This document shows, one piece after another, positions 16,632 through 26,276 of a stretch of DNA of 64,000 bases. The first letter of the stretch is position 1. Each line of letters begins with the position of its first letter. Source of the DNA: Streptomyces sp. NBC_00440 (GTDB lineage: Bacteria; Actinomycetota; Actinomycetes; Streptomycetales; Streptomycetaceae); assembly GCF_036014215.1 (NCBI RefSeq), contig NZ_CP107921.1:1869501-1933500 (forward strand), read 5' to 3'. Under the pieces are notes generated by a model, which worked only from the letters and a program-made list of their open reading frames with translations, was not told where the DNA came from and searched no databases. The position numbers were made by a program, and so were the translations under genes.

Positions 16632-16660
16632 GAGCCCCGTCCAGCGAATGGACGGGGCTC
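16632..16660. terminator. Terminator after qcrB
   Basis: GAGCCCCGTCCA and TGGACGGGGCTC form a perfect 12-bp stem with a 5-base loop, about 33 bp after the qcrB stop and upstream of trpD. Confidence 0.75.
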
Positions 16661-16692
16661 CTGCTGTGGCGACTTTTCAGTCGGTCAGGTGA

Positions 16693-18318
16693 TCAGTGGT
16701 GACCGTGGCCGCTGGTGATCTCCTTGTACTCCTCGGCAGTGGGCTTCTCGATCTGGTTGTGCTCGCCGTAGTAGCCCTTGCTCAGCTTGGCGCGGACCCG
16801 GGTCAGACGGGACACCTTGCGCGCGACACCGTTCTCGTCGACCTCGGGGCCGATTTCGAGCGGCTGGTACTGCTCGTGCGCGGTCAGGGTGTGCAGCTGC
16901 TGGGGCTTGAGCGGCTCGTGCACCTCGATGAACTCACCGTGCGGCAGGCGCTTGATGACGCCGGACTCGCGTCCGTGCAGCACCTTCTCCCGGTCACGGC
17001 GCTGCAGACCCAGGCACCAGCGCTTGGCGACGATGAACGCGATGACCGGTCCGACGAACATCCCGATCCGGACGAACCAGGTGATCGCGTTGATCGACAG
17101 ATCGAAGTGCGTGGCCCAGAGGTCGTTGCCGCCGCCGACGAGCAGGATCAGATAGAGCGTGATCCAGGCGACGCCGAGACCCGTACGCGTGGGGGCGTTG
17201 CGCGGGCGGTCCAGGATGTGGTGCTCGCGCTTGTCCCCGGTGATCCAGGACTCGATGAACGGATAGACGCCGATACCGACCAGGACCAGCGGGAAGACCA
17301 CGATCGGGATGAACACACCCAGGACGAGTGTGTGACCCCAGGCGTTGATCTCCCAGCCCGGCATGATGCGGACGAGCCCCTCGGAGAAGCCCATGTACCA
17401 GTCGGGCTGGGCGCCGGTCGACACCTGGTCCGGACGGTACGGGCCGATCTCCCAGATCGGGTTGATCGAGGCGATCGCGGCCATGGCGGCGATGACACCG
17501 AAGACCAGGAAGAAGAAGCCTCCGGCCTTGGCCATGTAGACCGGCAGCAGGGGCATACCGACGACGTTCTTGTTCGTCTTGCCGGGACCCGCGAACTGCG
17601 TGTGCTTGTGGTAGAAGACCAGGATCAGGTGGCCGACCAGCAGGCCGAGCATGATGCCCGGCAGCAGTAGCACGTGGACCGAGTAGAACCGGGAGACGAA
17701 GTCGCCGCCGGGGAACTCACCGCCGTACAGGAACATCGACAGGTACGAGCCGACGATCGGGATGGAGAGCATGACGCCCTCCATGAACCGCACACCCGTA
17801 CCGGAGAGCAGGTCGTCCGGGAGGGAGTAGCCGGTGAAGCCGGTGAACATCCCGAGCACCAGCAGCAGGAAGCCGAAGAGCCAGTTGATCTCGCGCGGCT
17901 TGCGGAAGGCGCCCGTGAAGAACACGCGCATCATGTGCACCAGCATGCCGGCCAGGAAGACCAGCGCGGCCCAGTGGTGGATCTGCCGGATGAGCAGACC
18001 GCCGCGGACCTCCAGGCTGATGTTCACCGTCGAGGCGTACGCCTCGGACATGTGGATGCCCTGGAGCGGCACGTACGGGCCGTCGTAGACGACCTCGTTC
18101 ATGCTCGGGTGGAAGAACAGCGTCAGATAGACACCCGTGAGGATGATGATGATGAAGGTGTAGAGGCAGATCTCCCCGAGCATGAAGGACCAGTGGTCCG
18201 GGAAGATCTTGCGCATGTTGGTCTTGGCCAGGCCGTAGATGCCCAGACGGCCATCGGCCCAGTCGGCCACCCGCTCGCCGGCGGGCGCCTTGCGCTGTGT
18301 ATCCGTCACGGTGCTCAT
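16693..18318 (-). CDS. qcrB: Cytochrome bc1 complex cytochrome b subunit
   Basis: A 541-residue membrane subunit that oxidises menaquinol in the bcc-aa3 respiratory supercomplex. Haem ligands are His114/His128 and His215/His230, on two helices and spaced 14 and 15 residues as in cytochrome b6-type proteins. The quinol-site motif is PDWY (GAQPDWYMGF), the usual actinobacterial variant of PEWY. The long hydrophilic C-terminus (about 410-541) is typical of actinobacteria. The start overlaps the qcrA stop by 4 bp (ATGA), so it is the last gene of ctaE-qcrCAB. Confidence 0.97.
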   Translation of the reverse strand: MSTVTDTQRKAPAGERVADWADGRLGIYGLAKTNMRKIFPDHWSFMLGEICLYTFIIIILTGVYLTLFFHPSMNEVVYDGPYVPLQGIHMSEAYASTVNISLEVRGGLLIRQIHHWAALVFLAGMLVHMMRVFFTGAFRKPREINWLFGFLLLVLGMFTGFTGYSLPDDLLSGTGVRFMEGVMLSIPIVGSYLSMFLYGGEFPGGDFVSRFYSVHVLLLPGIMLGLLVGHLILVFYHKHTQFAGPGKTNKNVVGMPLLPVYMAKAGGFFFLVFGVIAAMAAIASINPIWEIGPYRPDQVSTGAQPDWYMGFSEGLVRIMPGWEINAWGHTLVLGVFIPIVVFPLVLVGIGVYPFIESWITGDKREHHILDRPRNAPTRTGLGVAWITLYLILLVGGGNDLWATHFDLSINAITWFVRIGMFVGPVIAFIVAKRWCLGLQRRDREKVLHGRESGVIKRLPHGEFIEVHEPLKPQQLHTLTAHEQYQPLEIGPEVDENGVARKVSRLTRVRAKLSKGYYGEHNQIEKPTAEEYKEITSGHGHH

Positions 18319-19367
18319 CCGCGCTCCCAGAAGGCAGGACCGACGGGCTCTGCGAAGTCGCCGAGCGCTTCGAGATTACCCTCGCCGTTCACACCGATCC
18401 GCAGCTGCGGAAGCGGGTGGCCGGCCGGGCCGAAGATGACGCGGGCGCCGTCGGACAGGTCGAAGGTGGACTGGTGGCACGGGCAGAGCACGTGGTGCGT
18501 CTGCTGCTCGTACAGGCTGATCGGGCAGCCGACGTGGGTGCAGATCTTCGAGAACGCGACGATGCCGTCGTGGGCCCACTCGCGTTCCTTCTTGTCCTTG
18601 ATGTTCTCCGGCTGGATACGGACGATCATCAGGGCAGCCTTGGCGATCTGCGTCTGGAAGTCCTCGTCGGACTCCTGAAGGCCCTGCGGCATGGCGAAGG
18701 TCAGCGAACCGACGGACACGTCCTCGGGACGCAGCGGCTGGTTGGTGTTCATGTTGATGAGCACCTTGCCGCGCGCCCACAGCGTCTTGCGGAGCTTCTT
18801 CTCCGGCAGCGGACCGAGGTCGCGCAGCAGCATCACACCGGCGAGCGGCACCATGGCCATCGCGCCGAACATCGTGGTGCGGATCAGCTTGCGGCGGCCG
18901 AAGCCGGACTCGGCGGCACCTGCCGCGAAGTCGGCCAGGACCTGCGCCTTGACCTCGGCCGGGGCCTCGATCGGGTGACGCTCGGCCGGCATCTCGACGT
19001 CCGACATCAGCGTGCGGGCCCAGTGGACCGCGCCGGCGCCGATCGTGAAGAGCGCCACACCCAGGGTCAGGCCCAGGGAGAAGTTGAGCGCGCTCACGTG
19101 CCCGAACGGGAAGACGAAGATGATCTTGTCGACGGGGAAGATCACGTAGGACGCGATGAACCCGATCGTCGCCAGCATCGAGAGCGTGAACAGGAAGGCG
19201 ACCACGCGCTCGGAGCGCTTGGCGGCCCGCTCGTCGATGTCCTGGATACGCGGCTTGTGGGCCGGCAGTCCCGGGTCCGCGAACGGGTCGTCCGCGGGCT
19301 CCACCGCGCCGTGCGCGGGGTCCTGCTCACTCGGCAGGTTCTCTTCGGAATTCTCTTGGCTACTCAT
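18315..19367 (-). CDS. qcrA: Rieske iron-sulfur subunit of the bc1 complex
   Basis: A 350-residue protein with a charged N-terminal tail, three transmembrane helices (about 55-77, 93-116 and 165-183) and a C-terminal Rieske domain. The 2Fe-2S ligands are in CTHVGC (276-281) and CPCHQS (295-300). Three membrane helices are the actinobacterial form; most bacteria have one. It passes electrons from menaquinol to the QcrC haems. Start and stop overlap the neighbouring genes by 4 bp. Confidence 0.97.
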   Translation of the reverse strand: MSSQENSEENLPSEQDPAHGAVEPADDPFADPGLPAHKPRIQDIDERAAKRSERVVAFLFTLSMLATIGFIASYVIFPVDKIIFVFPFGHVSALNFSLGLTLGVALFTIGAGAVHWARTLMSDVEMPAERHPIEAPAEVKAQVLADFAAGAAESGFGRRKLIRTTMFGAMAMVPLAGVMLLRDLGPLPEKKLRKTLWARGKVLINMNTNQPLRPEDVSVGSLTFAMPQGLQESDEDFQTQIAKAALMIVRIQPENIKDKKEREWAHDGIVAFSKICTHVGCPISLYEQQTHHVLCPCHQSTFDLSDGARVIFGPAGHPLPQLRIGVNGEGNLEALGDFAEPVGPAFWERG

Positions 19368-20173
19368 GACTTCTTGGCCTTAGCGGTGTGGGCCGCGACC
19401 CAGATGGCAACTGCGATCAGCGCACCAAGTCCGAAGATCCAGCCGAACAGACCCTCACTGACCGGACCGAGGCCGCCCAGCTTGAGGCCGCCCTCGCTGG
19501 CGGAGTTGTCGCCGTTGACGGTCTTGATGTACGCGATGATGTTCTGCTTCTGCTTCTCCGGCATCGTGGTGTCGGGGAAGTTCGGCATGGACTGCGGGCC
19601 GGTCTGCATGGCCTCGTAGATGTGCTTCGGGCTCGCGCCCTCAAGGCTCGGGGCGAACTTGCCGTGCGTCAGTGCACCGCCCTCACCCGTGAAGTTGTGG
19701 CACTGGGCGCAGTTGGTGCGGAAGAGGTCGCCACCGGCTGCGGTGTCGGCGCCCTGGTCGCTGTACTGCTTCGAGGTCGGCGCGATGGGTCCGGCGCCGA
19801 GCGAGGCCACGTACGCGGCCAGCTGGTCGATCTGGCCCTGCGAGTAGATGACCTTCTTCTTCGGCACCTGGGCGCCGGGCTGCTGGGCAGGCATACGGCC
19901 GGTGCCGACCTGGAAGTCCACGGCGGCTGAGCCGACGCCGACCAAGCTGGGGCCGTCGGACGAGCCCTGGCCGCCCATTCCGTGGCAGCTTGCGCAGCCC
20001 ACGGAGAACAGCTTCTTGCCCTCACTGATGGCGAGGGACTGGGAGGTGTCGTCGGCCTGCGCCTTGCCCGCGGGAGCGAACGCGGCGTACAGCCCCCCGG
20101 TGGCCGCCAGCGCGAGGAGTAGGACGACGACCGCCGCCAACGGGTGGCGTCGTCGTGCGGAGAGCTTTTTCAC
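19364..20173 (-). CDS. qcrC: Dihaem cytochrome c subunit of the bc1 complex
   Basis: A 269-residue protein with an N-terminal membrane anchor (10-32), two c-type haem sites CASCH (60-64) and CAQCH (156-160), and a C-terminal helix (about 240-262). The two-haem form replaces a soluble cytochrome c and hands electrons directly to cytochrome aa3, as in mycobacterial and corynebacterial supercomplexes. The start codon is GTG. It overlaps qcrA by 4 bp and follows ctaE after 65 bp. Confidence 0.97.
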   Translation of the reverse strand: MKKLSARRRHPLAAVVVLLLALAATGGLYAAFAPAGKAQADDTSQSLAISEGKKLFSVGCASCHGMGGQGSSDGPSLVGVGSAAVDFQVGTGRMPAQQPGAQVPKKKVIYSQGQIDQLAAYVASLGAGPIAPTSKQYSDQGADTAAGGDLFRTNCAQCHNFTGEGGALTHGKFAPSLEGASPKHIYEAMQTGPQSMPNFPDTTMPEKQKQNIIAYIKTVNGDNSASEGGLKLGGLGPVSEGLFGWIFGLGALIAVAIWVAAHTAKAKKS

Positions 20174-20238
20174 GGATTACCCCGGTGTCAGGATCTTCTG
20201 CGTCGGTGCTTGCTGGATGAGTGGGGCGTCGGGCCCGA

Positions 20239-20859
20239 TTACTTGATCAGGTAGATCGTCGCGAAGAGGCCGATCCACACGACATCGACGAAGTGCCAGT
20301 AATAGGACACGACGATGGCTGCGGTCGCCTGCTGGTGCGTGAATCTCTTGGCTGCGTATGTCCTGCCGAGAACGAACAGGAAGGCGATCAGGCCGCCTGT
20401 CACATGCAAGCCATGGAAGCCCGTGGTCAGGTAGAACACCGAACCGTACGGGTCGGAGGAGAGCGAGAGGCCGTCCTCCTTCACCAGGTTGGTGTACTCG
20501 AAGATCTGGCCTCCGATGAAGATCGCACCCATCACGAACGTGATCGAGAACCACGAGCGCAACTTCTTCACATCGCCACGCTCGGCGGCAAAGACGCCGA
20601 GCTGGCATGTGAGAGAGGAGAGCACAAGGACCGTGGTGTTCGTCGCCGAGAAAGGAACGTTCAGCGAGGACGCCATATCCTTCCAGTGCTCGGGACCCGT
20701 CACCGATCGCAGGGTGAAGTACATCGCGAAGAGGGCCGCGAAGAACATCAGCTCGGAACTCAACCAGATGATGGTTCCGACGCTGGTGAGGTTCGGCCGA
20801 TTGACCGACGGGTGCGCGTGCCCGGTTTCTACTGTCGTTGCTGTCGCCACGACCGACAT
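20239..20859 (-). CDS. ctaE: Cytochrome c oxidase subunit III
   Basis: A 206-residue protein with five hydrophobic helices and the subunit III motifs [25 protein letters not shown] and [14 protein letters not shown]. It stabilises the aa3 oxidase. It is the first gene of the ctaE-qcrCAB unit. There is no ribosome site before ATG 20859; a perfect palindrome covers the start codon and GATAAG, a possible -10 box, lies 11 bases upstream. A leaderless transcript is therefore likely. Confidence 0.95.
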   Translation of the reverse strand: MSVVATATTVETGHAHPSVNRPNLTSVGTIIWLSSELMFFAALFAMYFTLRSVTGPEHWKDMASSLNVPFSATNTTVLVLSSLTCQLGVFAAERGDVKKLRSWFSITFVMGAIFIGGQIFEYTNLVKEDGLSLSSDPYGSVFYLTTGFHGLHVTGGLIAFLFVLGRTYAAKRFTHQQATAAIVVSYYWHFVDVVWIGLFATIYLIK

Positions 20860-20870
20860 TATGTCGGTCG
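20850..20870. promoter_or_regulatory. 21-bp palindrome over the ctaE start codon
   Basis: CGACCGACAT and ATGTCGGTCG flank a single central base. The minus-strand ATG of ctaE (20857-20859) lies inside it. It is placed as an operator at the transcription start or as an mRNA hairpin hiding the start codon. Confidence 0.7.
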
Positions 20871-21073
20871 CTTATCCCGCCCTCACCCTGGGGGGTGCCG
20901 TTCGGTGTGTCAGCGGGTCGTGTCCAGCCCTAACAGCCCATCGCGAGGCGGTCCGTAACGGTGTTGACGGGGTGTCGGACGGAGTAGCATCCGCGCCAGG
21001 GTCCGACCCCAACGGGCCCCGCGGGCCCGGCAGATCCCGCTGATCCCGAAGACACAGCCGTCACGGAGGAACA

Positions 21074-21490
21074 ATGCAGCCGAGCGCCACGGTCCTGGTC
21101 TACAGCGACGACGCGAATACCCGGGAACAGGTACGGCTCGCGGCGGGTCGCAGGCCGGCCTCGGACGTGCCGCCGGTGCAGTACCTGGAGTGCGCGACGC
21201 TCGACGCGGTCCTCAGCGCCCTGGACAGGGGCGGGATCGACGCCTGCGTGCTGGACGGCGAGTCGGTCCCCGCGGGCGGTATGGGCGTCTGCCGGCAGAT
21301 CAAGGACGAGGTCTTCCGTTGCCCGCCCGTGCTGCTGCTGATCGGCCGTCCGCAGGACGCCTGGCTGGCCACCTGGAGCCGTGCGGACGCCGCGGTGACC
21401 CTTCCGGTGGAACCGGTGGAGTTCGCGGCCTCACTGGCCGCTCTGGTGCGTGACAGGCTCGCGACGGGCACCGTGTCCGCGGGGTCCTGA
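21074..21490 (+). CDS. Response-regulator receiver-like protein
   Basis: A 138-residue protein with the alternating strand-helix pattern of a receiver domain (TVLVYSDDANTREQVRLA, IDACVLDGESVPAGGMGVCRQIK, PVLLLIGRP). The acidic pocket (DD near 12 and Asp in VLDGE near 60) is partly kept, but no output domain follows and the Lys near the last strands is not obvious. Phosphorylation is uncertain. GGAGGAACA gives a strong ribosome site. The gene sits between the two oxidase operons, which suggests a conserved but unknown link to respiration. Confidence 0.7.
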   Translation: MQPSATVLVYSDDANTREQVRLAAGRRPASDVPPVQYLECATLDAVLSALDRGGIDACVLDGESVPAGGMGVCRQIKDEVFRCPPVLLLIGRPQDAWLATWSRADAAVTLPVEPVEFAASLAALVRDRLATGTVSAGS

Positions 21491-21548
21491 CGGGTCCTGA
21501 ACAGGGGGCCCGGACCCTCCCCCGCGGAAGCACGGCGCGGGTCGCGGT

Positions 21549-22811
21549 TCAGAGCGCGGCGGGCCGCAGCCGGGCCGTCTGCGCGGGTGTCTCCGTGTTC
21601 GGCTTTCCGTTCGTCAGGGCGCTGCCCTTGGCCCATTTGGCCCAGGACAGGTTCCAGTCCCCGTAGCCGTTGTCGAAGGGCGTCATCGTGTCGCCGTCGC
21701 TGCCGACGACGGAGACTACGTCGCCCTGGCGCACGTGGTTGAAGAACCACTCGGCGTTGCCGGTGCTCATACCGGTGCAGCCGTGGCTGGTGTTGGCGGA
21801 CCCCTGCGAGCCCTCGGACCAGGGCGCGGCGTGCACGTACTCACCGCTGAGTGTGACCTGTGTCGCGTAGTAGACCGGCAGGTCGTACGAGTCGGAGCTG
21901 CCGGCGGCTATCCCGATGCTGGAACTGGTCATCCGTACGTAGTACGTCTTGCCCAGCACGACCTTGACGCCGTTGCGGGTGGCGAAGCCCGGTTTGCCCG
22001 TGGTCACCGGGATGGTGTTGATCACGTGGCCGTCGCGCTTGACCGTCATCTCGTGGGACGAGGCGTCGGTTATCGCCTCCAGGCGGTCCCCTGTCTTCAG
22101 CTTGAGCGGCTTGGCCGTGCCGCCGTAGAGCTTCTTGCTGACCTTTATCCCGTTGAGGTTGCTGTGCACGTTGACCGTGGCGTGCGCGGGCCAGTACTCC
22201 TTCGGCCGGTAGTGCAGCGTCTTGCTGTCCACCCAGTACCAGGCGCCTTCGACGGCGGGCACCGAGTCGACCTTCAGGGCGCGCTCGACCTGTGCCCTGG
22301 CCGCCTTGTCCTTGACCGGGGCGCTGAGTTGGGCGGTGACGGGCTGGCCCACTCCGTACTCCCCCGCCTTGGGGCCGAAGGTGACGTTCAGCCGGTTGGA
22401 GGCGGGCTTGGTGTCGAACGCCATCGTCCGGTTGCCCGGCGCGCCCTGGTCGTCCTCAGTGGCGACCCGGACCGTGTAGTGGACACCTGCGGCCAGCGGA
22501 GCGGTGCTGTGCCACCTGGTGCCGTCGGCGGAGAGTTCGCCTGCCAGCTGGCGTCCTGTGCTGTCGGTGGCCGTCACGTCAGTGATGCGGCCGTCGTCAT
22601 CCTTGGAGGTGATTTCGAGTGGCTTGTCGGGGTCGGCCTTGCCGTCGCCCTTGGGGCCGTTGAAGGAGATCGAATCGGCCGCGTTGAACGGCGAGGCCGA
22701 GAGCGGATTGCTGCCGGAACTGCCGCACGCGGTCGCCGCTGCCCCAAGGGACACGACCAGCAGCGTGCAGCTCAGGACCGTACGGATTCGAGGTGCATGG
22801 CTCATATGCAC
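21549..22811 (-). CDS. L,D-transpeptidase lipoprotein
   Basis: A 420-residue exported protein. An N-terminal hydrophobic stretch ends in AATAC (Cys29), a lipobox-like site. Two Ig-like domains (about 45-240) are followed by the YkuD catalytic domain with His328 and the active-site motif SHGC (His344, Cys346). It makes 3-3 cross-links in peptidoglycan; the layout is that of mycobacterial LdtMt2. Start GTG 22811 or ATG 22805 are both possible. It lies between the ctaCDF terminator and the receiver-like gene. Confidence 0.93.
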   Translation of the reverse strand: MHMSHAPRIRTVLSCTLLVVSLGAAATACGSSGSNPLSASPFNAADSISFNGPKGDGKADPDKPLEITSKDDDGRITDVTATDSTGRQLAGELSADGTRWHSTAPLAAGVHYTVRVATEDDQGAPGNRTMAFDTKPASNRLNVTFGPKAGEYGVGQPVTAQLSAPVKDKAARAQVERALKVDSVPAVEGAWYWVDSKTLHYRPKEYWPAHATVNVHSNLNGIKVSKKLYGGTAKPLKLKTGDRLEAITDASSHEMTVKRDGHVINTIPVTTGKPGFATRNGVKVVLGKTYYVRMTSSSIGIAAGSSDSYDLPVYYATQVTLSGEYVHAAPWSEGSQGSANTSHGCTGMSTGNAEWFFNHVRQGDVVSVVGSDGDTMTPFDNGYGDWNLSWAKWAKGSALTNGKPNTETPAQTARLRPAAL

Positions 22812-22855
22812 ACGTTAAGAAGATCCCCTGGTAACGGCACGCCGGATGACTGCAA

Positions 22856-22898
22856 ATGAGGAGGCCCGGACGCCTGATTGGCGTCCGGGCCTCCTCAT
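22856..22898. terminator. Strong terminator after ctaF
   Basis: A perfect 19-bp stem (left arm starting ATGAGGAGGCCCGG, right arm ending GGGCCTCCTCAT) with the 5-base loop TGATT, 26 bp after the ctaF stop. It separates ctaCDF from the L,D-transpeptidase gene. Confidence 0.88.
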
Positions 22899-22923
22899 AC
22901 GGTCCAGCGGTGGGGTTCAGCCC

Positions 22924-23322
22924 CTACTGGTTCTGGTTCTCTCCGCGGTAGAACTCGAAGACCCAGCCCCAGAGGCCGACCACCACGAGCGGTGCCGAGA
23001 AGTACAGCAGCCACCAGCCCATGGCGATGGCCAGGAAGGCGAGCGCGCCGCCGACAGCCAGGGAGATCGGCTGCCAGCTGTGCGGGGCGAAGAAGCCCAC
23101 CTCACCGGCGTCGTCCGCGACGTCGGCCTCCTTGTTGTCCATCGCGCCGGCGTCGATCCGCCTGGCCGTGAAGGCCAGGTAGAAGCCGATCATGATGCTC
23201 AGCCCGAAGGCCATGAAGAGGGCCGTCGTTCCGGCTGCTTCCTTCGACCACACGCCGTAGACGACCGCCACGGCGAGGATGAAGACGGCCAGCCAGATGA
23301 ACATCTTGCCTTGGACCTTCAC
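22924..23322 (-). CDS. ctaF: Cytochrome c oxidase subunit IV (actinobacterial type)
   Basis: A 132-residue protein with four hydrophobic helices (about 8-26, 33-52, 88-105, 107-122), beginning [14 protein letters not shown], which is characteristic of the actinobacterial subunit IV (CtaF). It is needed for assembly of the aa3 oxidase in this phylum. Its GTG start overlaps the ctaD stop by 4 bp, and it is the last gene of the operon. Confidence 0.94.
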   Translation of the reverse strand: MKVQGKMFIWLAVFILAVAVVYGVWSKEAAGTTALFMAFGLSIMIGFYLAFTARRIDAGAMDNKEADVADDAGEVGFFAPHSWQPISLAVGGALAFLAIAMGWWLLYFSAPLVVVGLWGWVFEFYRGENQNQ

Positions 23323-25055
23323 TTGCCTGCCTCCTTGCCGCCGGACAGGACCTTGTCACCGGCGCCGTGGTTCTCAAGCTGGTCGAGAGCCGCGATCTCC
23401 GGGTGGTGCAGGTCGAACGCCGGGGATTCGGAGCGGATCCTCGGGAGGGTCGTGAAGTTGTGCCGGGGCGGCGGGCAGGACGTCGCCCATTCGAGCGAAC
23501 GGCCGTAGCCCCACGGGTCGTCGACCTCGACCTTCTTGCCGTACTTGGCGGTCTTCCAAACGTTGTAGAAGAACGGCAGGATCGACAGGCCCAGCAGGAA
23601 GGAGCTGATGGTCGAGATGGTGTTCAGCGTGGTGAAGCCGTCAGCGGCGAGGTAGTCCGCGTAACGACGCGGCATACCCTCGACACCCAGCCAGTGCTGC
23701 ACCAGGAACGTGCCGTGGAAGCCCACGAACAGCGTCCAGAAGGTGATCTTGCCGAGCCGCTCGTCCAGCATCTTGCCGGTGAACTTCGGCCACCAGAAGT
23801 GGAATCCGGAGAACATCGCGAAGACCACGGTGCCGAAGATGACGTAGTGGAAGTGCGCGACCACGAAGTACGAGTCGGAGACGTGGAAGTCCATCGGGGG
23901 CGAGGCCAGGATGACGCCGGTCAGACCACCGAAGGTGAAGGTGATCAGGAAGCCGACGGCCCAGAGCATCGGTGTCTCGAAGGACAGCGATCCCTTCCAC
24001 ATCGTGCCGATCCAGTTGAAGAACTTCACACCGGTCGGCACTGCGATCAGGAAGGTCATGAAGGAGAAGAACGGCAGGAGCACACCGCCGGTGACGTACA
24101 TGTGGTGGGCCCACACCGTCACGGAAAGACCGGCGATCGAAATCGTCGCAGCGACCAGGCCGATGTATCCGAACATCGGCTTTCTGGAGAACACTGGAAT
24201 CACTTCGGAAATAATTCCGAAGAATGGCAACGCGATGATGTACACCTCTGGATGGCCGAAGAACCAGAAGAGGTGTTGCCATAGGAGCGCGCCGCCATTT
24301 GACGCATCGAATACATGAGCGCCGAACTTGCGGTCCGCCTCCAGCGCGAAGAGTGCCGCGGCGAGGACGGGGAAGGCCAGCAGGACCAGCACACCGGTCA
24401 GCAGGACGTTCCACACGAAGATCGGCATACGGAACATCGTCATGCCAGGGGCACGCATGCAGATGATCGTGGTGATGAAGTTGACCGAACCGAGGATCGT
24501 ACCGAAGCCCGAGAAGGCCAGACCCATGATCCACATGTCGGCGCCGACACCCGGCGACCGGACGGCGTCCGACAGCGGGGAGTAGGCGAACCAGCCGAAG
24601 TCGGCCGCGCCCTGCGGGGTGATGAAGCCACCGACCGCGATGAGCGAGCCGAAGAGGTACAGCCAGTACGCGAACATGTTCAGCCGCGGGAACGCCACAT
24701 CGGGCGCCCCGATCTGCAACGGCATGATCCAGTTCGCGAATCCGGCGAAGAGCGGCGTCGCGAACATCAGCAGCATGATCGTGCCGTGCATCGTGAACGC
24801 CTGGTTGAACTGCTCGTTCGACACGATCTGCGTACCCGGACGGGCCAGCTCGGCGCGCATGACGAGCGCCAGCACACCGCCGATGCAGAAGAAGGCGAAC
24901 GATGTGACCAGATACATCGTGCCGATCGTCTTGTGATCAGTGGTGGTCATCCACTTGATGACGATGTTTCCCGGCTCTTTGCGCCGTACCGGCAGCTCGC
25001 TCTCGTAGGAGTCGTCTGCTGCGGCGGCACCCTGAGGTTCGTTGAGGATGCTCAC
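23319..25055 (-). CDS. ctaD: Cytochrome c oxidase subunit I
   Basis: A 578-residue haem-copper oxidase core with 12 predicted helices. Visible motifs are [11 protein letters not shown] (low-spin haem ligand), [14 protein letters not shown] (CuB ligand and the cross-linked Tyr), [11 protein letters not shown] (further CuB ligands) and HFHYVIFGT (haem a3 ligand). It reduces oxygen to water and pumps protons. GTG at 25055 overlaps the ctaC stop by 4 bp and gives the expected N-terminus; the frame extends further upstream without meaning. Confidence 0.97.
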   Translation of the reverse strand: MSILNEPQGAAAADDSYESELPVRRKEPGNIVIKWMTTTDHKTIGTMYLVTSFAFFCIGGVLALVMRAELARPGTQIVSNEQFNQAFTMHGTIMLLMFATPLFAGFANWIMPLQIGAPDVAFPRLNMFAYWLYLFGSLIAVGGFITPQGAADFGWFAYSPLSDAVRSPGVGADMWIMGLAFSGFGTILGSVNFITTIICMRAPGMTMFRMPIFVWNVLLTGVLVLLAFPVLAAALFALEADRKFGAHVFDASNGGALLWQHLFWFFGHPEVYIIALPFFGIISEVIPVFSRKPMFGYIGLVAATISIAGLSVTVWAHHMYVTGGVLLPFFSFMTFLIAVPTGVKFFNWIGTMWKGSLSFETPMLWAVGFLITFTFGGLTGVILASPPMDFHVSDSYFVVAHFHYVIFGTVVFAMFSGFHFWWPKFTGKMLDERLGKITFWTLFVGFHGTFLVQHWLGVEGMPRRYADYLAADGFTTLNTISTISSFLLGLSILPFFYNVWKTAKYGKKVEVDDPWGYGRSLEWATSCPPPRHNFTTLPRIRSESPAFDLHHPEIAALDQLENHGAGDKVLSGGKEAGK

Positions 25056-26017
25056 AGGTTGTTCGTCTCCGCGTTCTTGGCGTGGCCAGTCTGCGCGATC
25101 CCGGCGGGGATGTAGCCGTTCTGGTGCTTGGCCGCCAGGTCCTTGAGGTGCTGCTTGTAGCGCTCCGGGGAGACGACCTTCACATTGAAGAGCATCCGGG
25201 AGTGGTCTACGCCGCACAGCTCAGCGCACTTGCCCAGGAAGGTGCCCTCCTGGTTGGGGGTCACCTCGAAGGAGTTGGTGTGGCCCGGGACAACGTCCAT
25301 CTTCATGAGGAACGGCACCACCCAGAAGTCATGGATGACGTCGCGCGAAGTGAGAACGAAGCGGACCTTCTCGCCCTTGGGCAGCCAGAGGGTCGGCCCC
25401 GGGTTGCCGGTCTGCGGGTTCCGGGAGGCCGGCGTACCGACGTCGTAGACGCCTTCGGCTCCCTTGGGGAAATCCTTGGTGAAGCGGTCCGGGATATCGG
25501 ACAGCTCTGTGGTCTTCGCCGCGTTGCCCGTGGAGGGGTTGCCGTCCACGTCCTCCACGTAGTTGAAGCCCCAGCTCCACTGGAAGCCGACCACGTTGAT
25601 CGTGTGGGCGGGCTTCGGCGAAAGACTGAGGATCTTCGACTCATCGCGCGCGGTGAAGTAGAAGAGCACCGAGACGATGATCAGAGGAACCACGGTGTAC
25701 AACGCCTCGATCGGCATGTTGTACCGGGTCTGCGGAGGTACCTCCACCTTGGTCCGGCTACGCCGGTGGAAGATGACACTCCAGATGATCAGCCCCCACA
25801 CCAGCACGCCCGTGGCGAGCGCTGCCGCCCACGAGCCCTGCCAGAGGGAGAGGATCCGAGGTGCCTCTTCCGTTACCGGGGTGGGCATACCAAGGCGGGG
25901 GAAATCCTTGTACGAGCAACCGGTAGCGGTCACAAGGATCAGGCCCGCAGTCAGCACCTGCGGCAGCTTCCGCCGCATCGGGCGCCGCGACGAGCGGTCG
26001 GAGCCGTTGGGACTCAC
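25052..26017 (-). CDS. ctaC: Cytochrome c oxidase subunit II, lipoprotein
   Basis: A 321-residue subunit that receives electrons from QcrC. A signal peptide ends in the lipobox ATGC (Cys34). Two helices follow (about 62-83 and 103-122), then a cupredoxin domain with the full CuA set: His229, Cys264, Glu266, Cys268, His272 and Met275 ([12 protein letters not shown]). An insertion of about 50 residues (155-208) is typical of actinobacteria. GTG 26017 has GGAAGG 6 bases upstream. It opens the ctaCDF operon. Confidence 0.97.
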   Translation of the reverse strand: MSPNGSDRSSRRPMRRKLPQVLTAGLILVTATGCSYKDFPRLGMPTPVTEEAPRILSLWQGSWAAALATGVLVWGLIIWSVIFHRRSRTKVEVPPQTRYNMPIEALYTVVPLIIVSVLFYFTARDESKILSLSPKPAHTINVVGFQWSWGFNYVEDVDGNPSTGNAAKTTELSDIPDRFTKDFPKGAEGVYDVGTPASRNPQTGNPGPTLWLPKGEKVRFVLTSRDVIHDFWVVPFLMKMDVVPGHTNSFEVTPNQEGTFLGKCAELCGVDHSRMLFNVKVVSPERYKQHLKDLAAKHQNGYIPAGIAQTGHAKNAETNNL

Positions 26018-26095
26018 GTAGCGCCTTCCCGAGAGTCTCGCCCGTGCGGCCGGCTGCGGCCGCATCGAGGTCGGTCGCCGGTCCTGCTCGGGCAG

Positions 26096-26124
26096 GGGTT
26101 TGGATGTTTATGCGGACCAAACCC
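26096..26124. promoter_or_regulatory. Inverted repeat in the ctaC upstream region
   Basis: GGGTTTGG and CCAAACCC are exact complements separated by 13 AT-richer bases (26104-26116), about 80 bp upstream of ctaC in the region shared with the divergent IscS-TusA gene. It may be an operator. The remaining 26018-26276 holds no gene. Confidence 0.55.
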
Positions 26125-26276
26125 TACTGGAGGCCATTTGGGGCCGCGCGGGGAGGGTGCCCAACGCGCCGTCCGACACCCCGAAGGGGTGGAATCCCGG
26201 CTTCCGGCGGGGATCTGACGATCCCTCCCCCGACGAGGCAGGCGGTCCGTCCGCAGCCGCAGACTAGCGTGGCGCC

